From NCBI RefSeq assembly GCF_900700375.1, contig NW_021629807.1, forward strand, positions 1 to 64,000: a stretch of 64,000 nt of DNA, written 5' to 3'. Of the stretch, positions 1 through 10,800 are shown one piece after another. The translations under genes and the position numbers were made by a program. How positions within the stretch are numbered: the first letter of the stretch is position 1; each line of letters begins with the position of its first letter. This DNA is from Denticeps clupeoides (lineage: Eukaryota > Chordata > Actinopteri > Clupeiformes > Denticipitidae). Under the pieces are notes generated by a model. That model worked only from the letters and a program-made list of their open reading frames with translations, was not told the origin of the DNA and ran no database searches.

Positions 1-830
1 AGAATCTCCTCCTCATTCTCTCTGTGTTGGATTTCAGGGAGCGAAAGCGCTTCCCTGATCGCAGCAGAGTGAACAGTCCATTGTTGGGGTGGCTGAGGTC
101 CTTCACTATCTTCATGGCCCTGCTCAGCACCACTTGCTGTAGATTGATTGACGGTCAGGGAGCTTGGTACAGATGATGCGTTCAGCTGATCGAACACCCC
201 TGTAGGGCTCGCCTGTCCTGCATGGTGTTGTTCCCGAACCAGGTTGTGTCCCATCAGGATGCTCTCTATGGTGCAGGAGTAGAAGTTCCTGAGCATCTTG
301 GAGGGCAGTCTAAGTCTCTCAGGTCTGAGGTGGTAGAGACGCTGCCGGGCCTTTTCCACCACGGTGTTGATGTGACAGGACCTGAAAGGTCCTGCGTGAT
401 GTTAACTCCGAGATATCGGAAGCTGTCCACTCTCTCCACTGGGCTCCTGTTGATCTAGGTCCCCTCCTGCTTTGTACTGAAGTCCACTAAAAACTCCTTT
501 GTCTTGCTGACGTTCAGGTGGAGATTGTTCCTCTGGCACCAGTTCACCAGATTTCCAACCTCCTCCAGGTAGGCCGTCTCCTCGTTGTCAGAGATCAGAC
601 CCACCACGACGTGTCATCAACAAACTTGATGATGGTGGTGGAGTTAGTAGTGGCTGCACAGTCGTATGTGTACAGGGAGTACAGCAGGGGGCTCAGAACA
701 CAGCCCTGGGGGGCATCAGTGCCGAGGGTGATGGAGGCTGAGACATGTCAGCTCATCCTTACTGCCTGTGGTCTCCCAGTTAGGAAGTTGGAGATCCACT
801 GACAGACCTGAGTCCCTGGTGCTCCAGCTT
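1..830 (-). mobile_element. LINE reverse-transcriptase fragment (L2/Rex-like)
   Basis: Read on the minus strand, this stretch encodes the second half of a non-LTR reverse transcriptase. A 'FVDDT' catalytic box (the F/YxDD motif) lies near 640-610. It is followed by 'LEEVGNLVNWCQRNNLHLN' and 'SKTKEFLVDFS', then 'RVDSFRYLGV', all typical of fish L2/Rex-type LINEs. Several frame changes and a stop in the middle show that it is dead. The element runs off the left edge, so its 3' end is not visible. No host gene is seen here. Confidence 0.8.
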
Positions 831-1265
831 GGTTTTAAGTGTGGATGCTGGACTTTTCCATAAAACTGTCCTTCATCCTGCTGCTACTTCTGTCTCTCAT
901 GACTATATTTTTGCACTAATTAATAACTAATGAATACCGCATGCAACTTTGTGCTTGTGTACATTAAACTGCACTGATATTATTCACATGTCTGCAGTTT
1001 TAGTTTTGTCAGCTGTCCAGACCTGCACTGTCTAATCTGTCCTTTACACACGTTTTTTTTTGTGCTACATCATGGTCCAGAAAGAACATCATCTCCTTTC
1101 ACACTGTAATGTACTGTACTCAGTTGTCCACTATACTGATAATGCAGCACTGGCTTCAGTTTAAACTGCACAGTCTGTAGGGTCTGGTGTTATATATTAA
1201 TATAAAAGATAAAGTTCAATAAAACAAGCACTGACATGAAAGATGTTTCTCTGTGATTCCTGGAA
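831..1265. other. AT-rich spacer, no gene seen
   Basis: AT-rich, low-information DNA between the LINE fragment and the relict lectin-locus copy. It has no splice-supported exon, RNA gene or clear repeat. A run of T near 1053-1060 and scattered ATTAAA-like words are not evidence of a transcript end by themselves. Confidence 0.5.
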
Positions 1266-1359
1266 AGATTATTTGCATCGTGTCCCTCAATTTAGACCAG
1301 GATTAGACCAGGAGGAAATAAACGAGACCGATGTTAGTTTGTAAATTTATTGAAAGTGT

Positions 1360-2086
1360 TCCATTCCTGGGCACCACCATTTCCCAGGACCTGAAGTGGG
1401 AGACCAACATCTCCTCCATCCTCAAAAAGACCCAGCAGAGGATGTACTTCTGAGGCAACTGGGGAAGTACAGTCTTCCACAGGAGCTGCTGATCCAGTTC
1501 TACACTGCGGTCATTGAGTCTGTCCTGTGCTCCTCCATCACCGCCTGGTATGGAGCAGCCACTAAACAGGACAGGATCAGACTGCAGCGGACTGTACAGA
1601 CAGCAGAAAGGATCACCGGTGCCCCCCTGCCCTCCATCCAGGACCTGTACCTCTCCAGATCCAGGAAAAGGGCAGGGAACATCATCTCAGACCCCTCACA
1701 CCCTGGTCACAGGCTCTTTGACCTGCTGCCCTCTGGCAGACGTTATAGAAGCCTGCAGACCAGCCGACACAGGACCAGCTTCTTCCCCCTCGCCATCTCC
1801 CTCCTAAACAGCTGATACTGTAAATCACCTCCATCATTGCACAATGCACTTTCTGTACACTTTGTATATAGGATTTAGTTTTTTGCCTATTTATTTCAGT
1901 AGATATAGTTATTTATAAACAGCACAAACAAATTCCACAACTTGTACAATAACACTTACACACATCCTTGCACATTGTTGTTGTTGTTTTTCTACTCTGT
2001 ACTTGAGAGACACCATCTACCGGAATCAAATTCCTTGTATGTGCTTGCATTTACTTGGCCAATAAATACGATTCTGATTCTGATTA
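1360..2086 (+). mobile_element. LINE 3' end (L2/Rex-like) inserted in lectin-locus copy
   Basis: Encodes the C-terminal end of a LINE ORF2: 'FLGTTISQDLKW', then 'RMYFLRQLGKY', 'FYTAVIESVLCSSITAWYG' and 'GRRYRSLQTSRHRTSF', ending in a stop at 1813-1815. There is one frame break near 1450. A 3' UTR follows and ends in 'ttggccaataaatacgattc' and a short 'tgattctgatt' repeat, the usual tail of this fish LINE. Its junctions are defined because the paralogous segment at 5338-5350 lacks it. It is 5'-truncated, as most LINE copies are. Confidence 0.85.
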
Positions 2087-2382
2087 CCTCTTTTCTGAAA
2101 GTCACTGGTACAGAACAGCTGATGCTGAGAAACACGTGAAGAAGGAAAGTAGAGGAGATGATCTCCACTCAGGTTTAGTCAGATCTCACTTGATAAATAT
2201 ATAAAGGAGTTTGTAGATGTTGTATTAAAGACCACACCCTGCTTAACAGCAAACCCAGAAACCACCACAGCACACATCATGTCCTACAGAAAAATAATGT
2301 TGGCTCTAGATATTCTACTGCTTGGTGCAGATGGTCCAGTTCTGAACGGCAAAATAATTGAGGATCTGCGCGGAAGCTTCTG

Positions 2383-2656
2383 TGTGTCAGGATTGACTGC
2401 ACCTGGAGACATCACCTGTGCCCAATCTGGACAGCTTTTAAAAAGCCCTGTGGTTCCGCCCATCAGTGGTGGCGACATTTATGTGAAGTCTTTTTGGACC
2501 TCGCAACTGTTCATTTTGGATGTGAGATCTGGCAGTCGCCACACGCCTGCGGGCTAGTTTTTGTTCTCCTCATTATTTCCCCTGTTTTCGGCCATGGCGG
2601 CGTGTTTCTTTACTGTTTAAATAAATCATTGTTTCCCATAATGTCCCGACGTGACG
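2383..2656 (+). mobile_element. solo LTR-like fossil, about 274 bp
   Basis: Begins TGTGTCAGG and ends in CGTGACG, with an internal AATAAA at 2620-2625, the structure of a retroviral-type long terminal repeat of a Gypsy-like fish element. The paralogous DNA at about 7066-7085 reads straight through (gcttctg|ggtctaaa), so the insertion limits are set by comparison with an empty site. Flanks carry a short, imperfect target duplication (tctg/gctg). No internal coding region remains. It is younger than the locus duplication it interrupts. Family assignment is an inference from ends and length. Confidence 0.6.
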
Positions 2657-2754
2657 CTGGGTCTAAATACTCATCAGTTCCTGCTGCATCTTTAGCTGCC
2701 CCTGTATGCAAATATCAACCAACCTGCTACACAAATAAAGATAAATAAAAACGT

Positions 2755-3148
2755 ACCGATACAGTCAAGCTTTTACAGTTCAAGTTCAATTGTCATTTCA
2801 GCCACATACGTGTAGACGGTACAGAGTGAAACGAAACAAAAGTTTCAATGGAACCTGGTGCTACATGGAACATTTAAACAACGTTACATACTGAAAGTGC
2901 ACGTGTGCGACAAACAAACTACACAAAGTGTAAAAACATGGGGCACAGGCAGTGCAAGAGTAACAGAACAAAAAAAAAAAAAAGAGTGAAACCAGTCATG
3001 AAGGTGCAGAGTAACAATGTGCAAATGCTGCTGTAATAAAAATGTAATATAGATATGTTCTGAACACATGAGTGTCTTCAGAGTGGAAAGTTCCTGAGTG
3101 TTCAGGTTTTAAAATTCAATTTTATTTGTCACATACACAATTATACAC
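2755..3148 (-). repeat. unclassified interspersed repeat, LINE 3'-UTR-like
   Basis: Words such as 'cctggtgctacatggaaca', 'gaaaccagtcatgaaggtgc' and 'gtgcagagtaacaatgtgca' are, from memory, typical of a dispersed fish LINE-derived repeat in reverse orientation. There is a run of A at 2971-2984. No open frame of note. Class and limits are uncertain. Confidence 0.4.
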
Positions 3149-3149
3149 G

Positions 3150-3476
3150 TGTCACGGGTGGGCTGGACATGGCGGTGAAGGAGGACGCATTCGCACGATC
3201 ACAGGACAGGGGTTTAATACAAACTTCACAAGACAGGGGAACATGAACACGCACAATGGCCCGACGGCGAACAGACACGAACAGGATAGTTTTATACAAT
3301 TATTAAATAACAGGTGAACACGATCAGGGAACATTACACAAGACGACATGAAACTCCGGTCCAGACTCCGGATCCGGAGTAACCCGCCGAGCTCCCCACC
3401 ACCTGGGCACCGCACACCGGTCCGCGCTCAGAACCGCTGCTCCCCCCTCAGCGAGGCGTCCGCTGGGTCCTACAGT
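3150..3476 (-). mobile_element. LTR-like fossil, minus strand
   Basis: On the minus strand the segment begins TGTAGGACC, contains a 'TATTAAACCCC' word and ends CCCGTGACA. It shares several blocks with the better-defined solo LTR at 62294-62606 (for example 'aatgttccct.atcgt.ttcacctg' and 'ctgttcgt.tctgttcgc', dots marking differences), so the two are relatives. No matching target duplication is visible, so the outer limit near 3476 is approximate. No internal region was recognised. Confidence 0.5.
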
Positions 3477-3499
3477 CCACCGGTTCTGGTCCTTATGGC

Positions 3500-4707
3500 G
3501 ACTCTATAGTTAGAAACGTGAGCGAATAAAACCCGGTGTTTTCCTGGAGCCAGAGCGCCCGACAAATTTAAAAGCGCTGACATAAAGTAATCTGCTCTGG
3601 CCCATTACCGCAGTTTCGGCGTAGCGACGAGACCTGTAGCTGCTCCTCGACATAAATCGCTGGTTGTCGGAGTGGTGTCCAAAAATAAAGTGGGTTTTAT
3701 TAATATTTAGGGGGAATCCTGGTCTTTTTGGGCGAGACGGCATCCACCCCAACTGGGCGGGCACCACTCAGTTTGTCAAAAAATTTGGCACATAGTCTTA
3801 GAACCAAAAACCAAAACTGACTCGCCAGAGCCGAGACCAGGCAGCAGACAGACCGGCTAAACCGAGCGTCTGTTATTTGCGTAGAGCCGCCACCCAGCGT
3901 GTATTATATTGACACTGTGTCTGTACCTCGCTCTATTAAAACAATATTCTACAAGAAACGTTAATAATAAAACTCATAAATATGCTGACACTGTGTCTGT
4001 TCCATGGGCTGGACGGGTGTCTTTTCAGCAACTTACTACCCGTTACTACCATTCATACCAGCACCCCCGATATAAGAATAGGATTATTAAATGTTAGATC
4101 TCTCACACCTAAAACGCTCATTGTCAATGAAATGATTACAGATCAGGGTTCGATGTACTGTGCCTGACCGAAACTTGGTTAAAACAAAACGAATTGGTAG
4201 CATTGAACGAGTCTAGTCCTCCTGGATACAGCTATGTACACCAACCTCGCTTAACTGGAAGAGGAGGTGGCGTCGCAGTAATTTATAAGGATAACCTCGG
4301 TATTACTCATAAACCCGGACATGGATTTAACTCTTTTGAGATTCTACATACCAACATAACTCATGTAGTCTCACAAAATAAAAATCCTAAATTAATTCCA
4401 TTGATTATCATCCACAGACCCCCTGGACCTTATTCCGAGTTTCTTAGTGAATTTACAGATTTTGTCTCCAGCTTAGTTTATCTGTGGATAAAGCCCGAAT
4501 TGCGACTTTAACGTCCACTGTGATGAATAAACATTGGTCTACACTCTGGACTTCTCCAACCCTACAACTGTAGGACTCTCCTAGAGTTTTTTTTTTGTGT
4601 GGAGTTTTTCCTTTTGTGCAGAAGGGTCGAGTGTGGGGGGTGTCAACTGTAGGGCCTGTCAAAGCCCATTGAGACATACTGTATGTGATTTTGGGCGATA
4701 TAAGAAA
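3500..4707 (+). mobile_element. L2/CR1-clade LINE: ORF1 esterase end, endonuclease start, 3' tail
   Basis: Near 3700-3780 the plus strand encodes 'GRDGIHPNWAG', the C-terminal motif of the SGNH esterase carried in ORF1 of CR1/L2-clade LINEs. From about 4073 it encodes the start of an AP-type endonuclease: 'RIGLLNVRSLTPKT', 'CLTETWLKQ' and 'GRGGGVAVIYKD', reaching about 4500 with a frame break near 4150. The reverse transcriptase is missing. Positions 4510-4707 resemble a LINE 3' tail ('gtctacactctggacttctc', then 'gtgattttgggcgatataag'), also present inverted at 58812-59040. The copy is therefore internally deleted, or two fragments abut. Confidence 0.7.
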
Positions 4708-4714
4708 TAAATGT

Positions 4715-4827
4715 TGGGGAGCAGTGTGTGGGGACGGTACCTCAGTGGCAACATGGAAGTTTGGGACTCGACCCGGCAACCTTCTGATTACGGGTCCGTT
4801 TCCTTACCTGTTAGGCCACCAACTGTG
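4715..4827 (-). repeat. SINE family B fragment
   Basis: Contains 'ggggagcagtgtgtgggga', 'cggcaaccttctgattacgg' and 'taggccacc', the tRNA-like head of family B read in reverse. The body is missing. Confidence 0.75.
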
Positions 4828-5175
4828 TGGGTTGGAGGAGGGCGGGTTCCCTTGGTTCCCTTGAGCCTTGGTTCCTCTCAAGGTTTCTTCTATGTTTTCA
4901 GGGAGTTTTCACCACGGGCTGTTCACTAGGGGCCTTGAGCTGCTGTTCTAATGTGGAGCTCTTTGTACCAACGTACATTGTAAAAGCGCTGGATAAATAA
5001 AGATTGATTGATTGTTTTAAGTTTGGGGACGATACACCATGATGGCTCTTACCTACAGACTATAACAACCAGCTCTCCTTCTCAGCTCACATCTCCAACC
5101 TTTCCAACTCATGTTGATTCCTTCTTTACATTGTTTGGCGCTTTTCCCATCAATTCCTGAACAGATTGTCTGCTC
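4828..5175 (+). mobile_element. LINE tail and L2 reverse-transcriptase scraps
   Basis: Positions 4830-5015 form a fish LINE 3' end: 'ggttcctctcaaggtttctt', then 'ttgtaaaagcgctggataaa' and a (attg)n tail. Positions 5030-5170 are a small piece of an L2 reverse transcriptase ('NNQLSFSAHISNLSNS'). A short TG/TCTC simple repeat follows at about 5178-5262. Confidence 0.6.
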
Positions 5176-5576
5176 TGCTGTCTGGTGTGTCTGTGTGGAC
5201 CTGTCTCTGTATCTCTGTGTCTCTGTGTCCCTGTGTCCCTGTATCTCTGTATCTTGTGTTTGCATGGTGTCCCTCACCCACCACAAATTAGACCAGGAGG
5301 AAATAAACAAGACCGATGTGAGTTTTTAAATTTATTGAAAGTGTTGGACTTTTCTGAAAGTCACTGGTACAGAACAGCTGATGCTGAGAAACACGTGAAG
5401 AAGGAAAGTAGAGGAGATGATCTCCACTCAGGTTTAGTCAGATCTCACTCACTTGCTAAATATATACAGGAGTTTATATATGTTGTATTAAAGACCACAC
5501 CCTGCTTAACAGCAAACCCAGAAACCTCCACAGCACACATCATGTCCTACAGAAATCTAATGTTGGCTCTAGATGA

Positions 5577-6995
5577 TCAAGTCTTGAGGCAGATGAAGTT
5601 GAGCTTAGTGTCCTCAGACACTGACCCACTTCTGTTCTCCTCCAGCCTGCTGGGCGCCGGTGCTCCAGACCCTCCTGCCCCCTTCATCTCTGCACCAGCC
5701 CGTCCCGTTACCTGTGGACCAGGACTGGTAGCAGGTGGAATCTCCACTCACCCAACCAGAAGCCTAGAGTGCAGCTGTAGCGCAGACCCATCCAGACATA
5801 AGGAGTGGAGGCTTCTCCCGCCATCTCCCTCACCCAGCGCTGGACCTTCTCAGAAGCGACTGACACCAGGTCCACATGGTTCTGTCTGCAGTACATCAGA
5901 GCCTCCTTCCAGGTCTTATTCTCACGGACCAGGACCAGATTATCTGGAGGAGACCAGGTACAGGAACAGAGAAGATCTTACAGACAGATCAGGTGAACTC
6001 TGTATGAAGTTTCTAGAGTTTATATCTCACCTTGGTAACAGATAAAAGGAAACCGAGCACCACAATCTTTGTCCATCCATGTTCCTCCCTGACTGATAGC
6101 TACAGCACAACTCGCTTTATTATTAAGACGTCCTGCTGTCCAGTTCCTGTATGTAGAATTATTCTGGTCTGACCACACCCAGTCTCTGTGCAGACCAATC
6201 CAAGTTTGTCAACTGACTTGTGAGGTTTTGATTGTCTTCTGTTCCTGATGATGGCCAGGTCTGTGTAGTGCTGTCTGCAGTAGATCTGAGCTTCTGTCCA
6301 GTTTCTTCGGTGGAGTTAATGACATAAATTCCACCAGCGTTGTTCTCTGTGAGGAACATAGTTGCAGTTTTCAGATACATTCATTATATGCTGCCATCAT
6401 TACAGGAACAGTAGAGAAGCTCCAGATAGTCACACATCTCTCTTCTCCCTCAGCTTTATTAATTCAGATTTTCTTACCTTGATAGCAGACAGTTGATATG
6501 GTTTGACATCCGTCATCATTCCAGCTGCCTGCATATTTATCATTACACAGGCCTCCTTTATTTCTGTAGTAATCGGTGTTCCAGCATTATCAGGCTGAGT
6601 CTGACTCCAGTTTCTGAATCCTGTATCTGCATGACTGTAGGAATTGTTGTCCTGTATGGACCATCTCCATGTGTCCCCATAGTAAAGTCCAATCCAGACT
6701 GGACCTTTATAACCCTGCTGTACAGTGATGTCCACCATCATCATCATGTCCTCTGTGTCCTCAACAGTGGCCAGGTCAGTGTAATTCCCCCTGCAGTAGC
6801 TCTGGGCTTCAGTCCAGGTCATATTCTCATTCACAAAGTGATACTGGAGACCTGCACATGGACAAAGTCTGCAGGCGCCTGTGATGAAAAGCACTACAGT
6901 TAAGGGACCATGATGTGTATTAGAAGTTTAGAAGATGCCCTCAGAGAACAATACTTACCTGTGAATAGTAGTACAGTGTAGATGAAGTTCTCCAT
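5577..6995 (-). pseudogene. C-type lectin with three CTLDs, decayed
   Basis: Minus-strand gene of four exons. Exon 1 (6995-6959) encodes a signal-peptide-like start, MENFIYTVLLFTG. Exon 2 (6878-6478) encodes CTLD1: 'FVNENMTWTEAQSYCRGNY', 'VWIGLYYGD' and a QPD motif (galactose-type sugar site) in 'WSQTQPDN'; the expected 'WNDDGC' end is present in another frame. Exon 3 (6346-6031) encodes CTLD2, with 'NWTEAQIYCRQHYTDLA' and, after frame changes, 'TWIGLHRDWVWSD' and 'FPFICYQ'. Exon 4 (5943-5577) encodes CTLD3, with 'KTWKEALMYCRQNHVDLV' and 'LNFICLKT' before a stop. Splice sites are canonical, but frames shift near 6535, 6240, 6207, 5745 and 5615. A possible AATAAA lies at 5330-5335 on this strand. 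Fish carry many such secreted or receptor lectins. Five shifts in 1.1 kb favour a pseudogene over sequencing error. Confidence 0.75.
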
Positions 6996-7179
6996 TTCAG
7001 AAACCAGCCAGAATATGAACGCTGACAGTGATGGATTATAAGAACCAGTCCAGATCTGAGCGGAAGCTTCTGGGTCTAAATACTCATCAGTTCCTGCTGC
7101 ATAATTTGCGTATATACTTTTAGATATTTTTAGCTGCTCCTGTATGCAAATACCAACCTGCTACACAAATGAACAAATA

Positions 7180-9600
7180 AAGACGTCTTTGTCATTTTCT
7201 GTCTCGTGATGTTTCTTGAATCAACCTGGAGGATATTTCCACGAAACAGGCTTTCAGTTGGAATGATCTTGTTTTCTTGTGGAGATTCTCCTGGTTATTC
7301 TTTAATCAGGTCCTCAAGTTAGTGTCCCCATGTTACAGAAGGTATACCATACACTCAGAAGTCTGTGGACACGTCCCATTCAGACTAATATGATCTTGTT
7401 GAACTTCCTCTTCCACGCCATCCTGGCCATCAACCCAGACCTTCTCCTATTGTCTCGTGTTTTTCATTCACAGCATTTACCAGACGCCCTTATACAGAGC
7501 AACTTACAATCAGTAGTTACAGGGACAGTCCCTCTGAAGACACTCAGGGTTAAGTGTCTGGCTCAGGGACACAATGGTAGTAAGTGGGGTTTGAACTCAT
7601 TAGGCAACTTCCAGCCGTGTGAAGGTCTTAGAGATTTCAGCGCTAATGTCATTTCTGAAGCCCAGAGAAGCTCTTCCAGTTTATTATAACGTGCTCAGTG
7701 GGTTTTGAATCACCGTGTTGTACAGGTTTGGTGGGCAAACTGTCCCGACACAAGGAAAGTGGAGGACCGACAAACAAACATACAGGAATCTACTTTGGGT
7801 AAAAGGGGAAGTGGAGACGGGAGAGGCAAGGCTTCTGGATATAGGCCTGCTCAGCCCTCAGTCCCGGCTTCGCCAGAAGGACTGATTGTTGTTTAAAATA
7901 TCAGGGCATTTATTTTCCTTACATTTATCTCCCTAGAAGATAGCATGAAGCCAAAGTTTAAAAAATGGCCCAAAAGTCACTTTCGTCTCCAGGCGCTGCC
8001 TTGTGTTAATTTGCCTAAAGAACGGTGCTCCAGCAGCATAACATCATTTACTCTTGAACGTCAGCAGCTGACGGGTGAGGTTCCGCCCCCAACCTGCAGG
8101 TGGCAGCATGGCACTGTGGTGTTAATGAGAGATTGTTAATGTTCGCATTTACTGCATTTATCAGACGTTTTTCAGACGACATTTATAAGTGGGGTTTGAA
8201 CTTGGGACTTTGTGGTCTTCTGGTTTTTAGGCGAATGTCAAACCCCAAGACTTCAGATCAGATCGTGTGAGATGTTAAAATCCTGGACTCTGCAGAGCAA
8301 CATGTAACACACAAAAACATCACACGTGAGACTTTATTTATGCTCTGAGGTACGGTCCACCATTCTAATCTTTGATACTCAGCGAACCTGAAGCCTCCTG
8401 GATTTACAGACTGCAGTGTTTTCCAACCCTGGTCCTGGAGGAGCTTCTAGCAAAACGTCTTCCCTCCAACCTCTGACCTTTATTAGACTCGGGTTCCTAA
8501 TGGCCTAATAATGAGTTGGCAGGCAGTGAAGTCACGTGGGTTGGAACAAAAACCTACTGGCAGACATTCCTCCAGGAACAACGTTGGGAAGCACTGATCT
8601 ACCGTGTGTGTGTTTGAACAGCACACACATAGTGACCTCACAACAGTGTGCACACGCAGATTTCACTCTACAACAGATCAGGTCGCCACGGCGCAGGTAC
8701 GTCCCTTATGAATGACGTCATTTCCTGTGGTCGGCTGCTTGTGTCAGCAAGTTTCATCCATCTTAAGAGAAAAGAACCGAAGAAGAAACCGTTCTTATGT
8801 GTTCGGGAGAAGACCGTGTGTGTGTGTGGTGTAAGAAAAGTTGGTGTTGATTATATACCATTTTAAATATTTCAGACAGGACTGGATTTGAAATTCATTA
8901 CGATGTTTCAGATATTGCAGAACGATCACACAAACACCACACACCACAAAAACAGACAAACAAACAGGACCTGCTGTAGTCTTTCTCTACTGCTACATTT
9001 GTGTTAAAAAGGGTGTGGTGAGTGTGAATAATGTTACCACGGTAAGGAAGAGTATAGGTGTGTATGTGTCACGCTGCTTTAACTATAATAATAACAACGA
9101 AGTGTGTGCGTATGGAGGCCATTCCACTAAAGTGTATGATGCCAACACACACCACACACACACACCACACCGTTGTCCTGCAGGGTTGATGGACCAAAAC
9201 TCATAATCTCTCATCTGCTGGGTTTAATTTGCTCTGTTGAACTCATCAGACGGGCGTAAAAGCACGACAACATAAACAACGTTTTCCCCAACATTGCACC
9301 ACCCTTCAAAAAGCAATACCTGTCCAGAATTAATCCTGAATAAATGTGAATATTTACTTCTCCTCATTTCCTTTGAGCCTATTAACATGGACTCCTCCCA
9401 GCTCATTAACATCTGACACCGCCTCTATGTGTCTGAAAGCACGCCCCTTACAGTCGAATTAACAAATAGATGTTAAGGAAACTAAATCTGAAAACAATAA
9501 AAAAAAAAGATCTAAATAAAATAACCAGAAACACAAGGACAAATCACTTTTTTAATTTTTTTTAAATTTTGATAAGCAGGAGCTTCTCAACAGGCCGCAC
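7180..9600. other. intergenic DNA upstream of ctnnb1
   Basis: Holds two degraded SINE-A pieces in reverse orientation (about 7467-7598 and 8145-8240), each with the 'catttaccagacgccctta'-type tail or a 'ggtttgaact' head. Otherwise there is AT-rich, mildly CA/TG-rich DNA (8810-9190). Open frames here are short and lack splice support or family similarity. I see no gene. Confidence 0.5.
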
Positions 9601-9619
9601 CTGAGCACCGACGAAAACA

Positions 9620-10600
9620 GCAACATTCCAGTCTAATCCGTGCAGCGGCCCCGTATCCCTCCGCGGAATTCCACACAGTCCCGCCGCGCTCTCCCGGCCG
9701 CGGGAGCCTCCACACCCGCCGAGGGCGCCCGCCGGTGGTTAGTCGGAGACGGAGTGAGGCCGCGCCGGGTGGCCGAGCGGCCGTCCGGTGTTCCGACGCG
9801 GCCCGCGCCGCGCCCTACTTTGTTGCGTGCGTCGCGGAGGAGGCGGCGCATTCCTGCGTGAGGTCCGTCACCCCGCCCCCTCCGGACGCCATTTTCAGCT
9901 CCGGCGCGGGGAGGGGGCGCAGCGCTCCGCCACTCGCCGTTTGGACTCCACGCCGAGCGGATCGTTTCTCCCGCTGGATACTCTCTCGACGACGCCTGGG
10001 AACACGGACTGTCCGACATCTCGTCAGGTGAGTTCTGCCGGGCTCCCGAAACGACTCTCCGCCGCGGTTCCCCGCGAGTCTTCGGCCGCCGGAGTGGCGG
10101 TTTGAACGCCGCGTTGCGGTGGCGCTCCTCGGTGAAAACGTTTCCGATCCGCGGCCTTCGCCCAAGCCGCCGAAATGGAGGCTGAAAGCGGCACGTCCGG
10201 GCCGCCGTGGCGCTCGGCCCCCGAGCCCGGGGCCCCGGTCGGCCGTCCCTGCGCGGCGCTTCCGTAGGAAGTTGGGGGAGCCCGGGTGGGGGCAGGGACG
10301 CTGGGCGGGAGGAAATGCCTTTGATCTCCGGCCTCCTCGCCAGTTCGGAGGGGGTGGGAGCCTCCATCCCAGCGGCGGCGGCCCGGCTGCGTTTTTCCTC
10401 GGTAGAAGAAGCCCGCCGGTCGGACCCGGCGCCCAGAGTTCGTTCCGGCCCAACAGATTGGCTCGGTCCCTGGTTCCGTGTGCTGGACCGGGTCAGGTGC
10501 CGACCAATCAGAACACGTTCTTATCGGTTTGACCTTTTCCGACACAGAGGTCATTCTGTGGCATCTCAGCATCAGAACTTCATTTTGGGGGGGGTTGGCA
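9620..10600 (+). promoter_or_regulatory. CpG-island promoter of ctnnb1 with non-coding exon 1
   Basis: Base composition changes sharply at about 9600 from AT-rich to very GC- and CpG-rich (many cgcc/gccg words) and returns to normal by about 10600. This fits a broad, TATA-less housekeeping promoter. A canonical donor, ctcgtcag|gtgagttc, ends a 5' UTR exon at 10027; the exon start is not determined but is probably near 9880-9950. The first coding exon follows 982 bp later. Long open frames across the island on both strands are a product of GC content. Confidence 0.7.
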
Positions 10601-10762
10601 CCCCAAAATGTTAATTCTGCAGGATCTCTGTGGCTGACTGAACCCGTGGTGCCGGGCCGGCTGGCAGTCCGCCTCGCCTGGGCGCTTTGAAGTTGTGGTT
10701 TGGTTAATGGGTTCCAGACGGACCGGGGCGGCTCCGGGGCCCGCCTCGCGTGTTTATTCCTC

Positions 10763-10800
10763 CCAGTGGAGGTCCCCAGGCTCTGGTGAACATCACGAGG
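10763..10800 (+). repeat. 38-bp copy of part of ctnnb1 coding exon 7 inside intron 1
   Basis: Matches 13357-13394 of the same gene at 37 of 38 positions (one C/T difference in 'catca[c/t]gagg'). The coding copy specifies '[12 protein letters not shown]' in the armadillo repeats. The intronic copy has no splice sites of its own. Confidence 0.85.

Larger units (their letters stand above)
1266..2750 (-). pseudogene. relict second copy of the C-type lectin locus, gene body deleted
   Basis: This segment is a diverged duplicate of the flanks of the lectin gene at 5577-6995. Positions 1270-1359 plus 2090-2315 match 5262-5575 (shared words include 'tagaccaggaggaaataaac' and 'ctccactcaggtttagtcag'), that is, the lectin 3' flank. 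Positions 2363-2382 plus 2656-2745 match about 7056-7175, the lectin 5' flank (shared 'gggtctaaatactcatcag'). The roughly 1.45 kb between those flanks, holding all lectin exons, is absent here and replaced by about 45 bp of unmatched DNA. Two later insertions interrupt the copy: a LINE tail (about 1360-2086) and a solo LTR (about 2383-2656). Orientation is given as that of the lost gene. Confidence 0.75.

Noticed and set aside
5185-6045. 286-codon plus-strand open frame over the lectin region
   Set aside because: It is antisense to recognisable lectin exons with proper splice sites; the frame spans repeat, flank and exon DNA and matches nothing known.
9633-10572. Long overlapping open frames on both strands in the ctnnb1 CpG island
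   Set aside because: GC-rich DNA lacks stop codons by chance. The frames overlap on both strands, have Arg/Pro/Ala bias and no family similarity.
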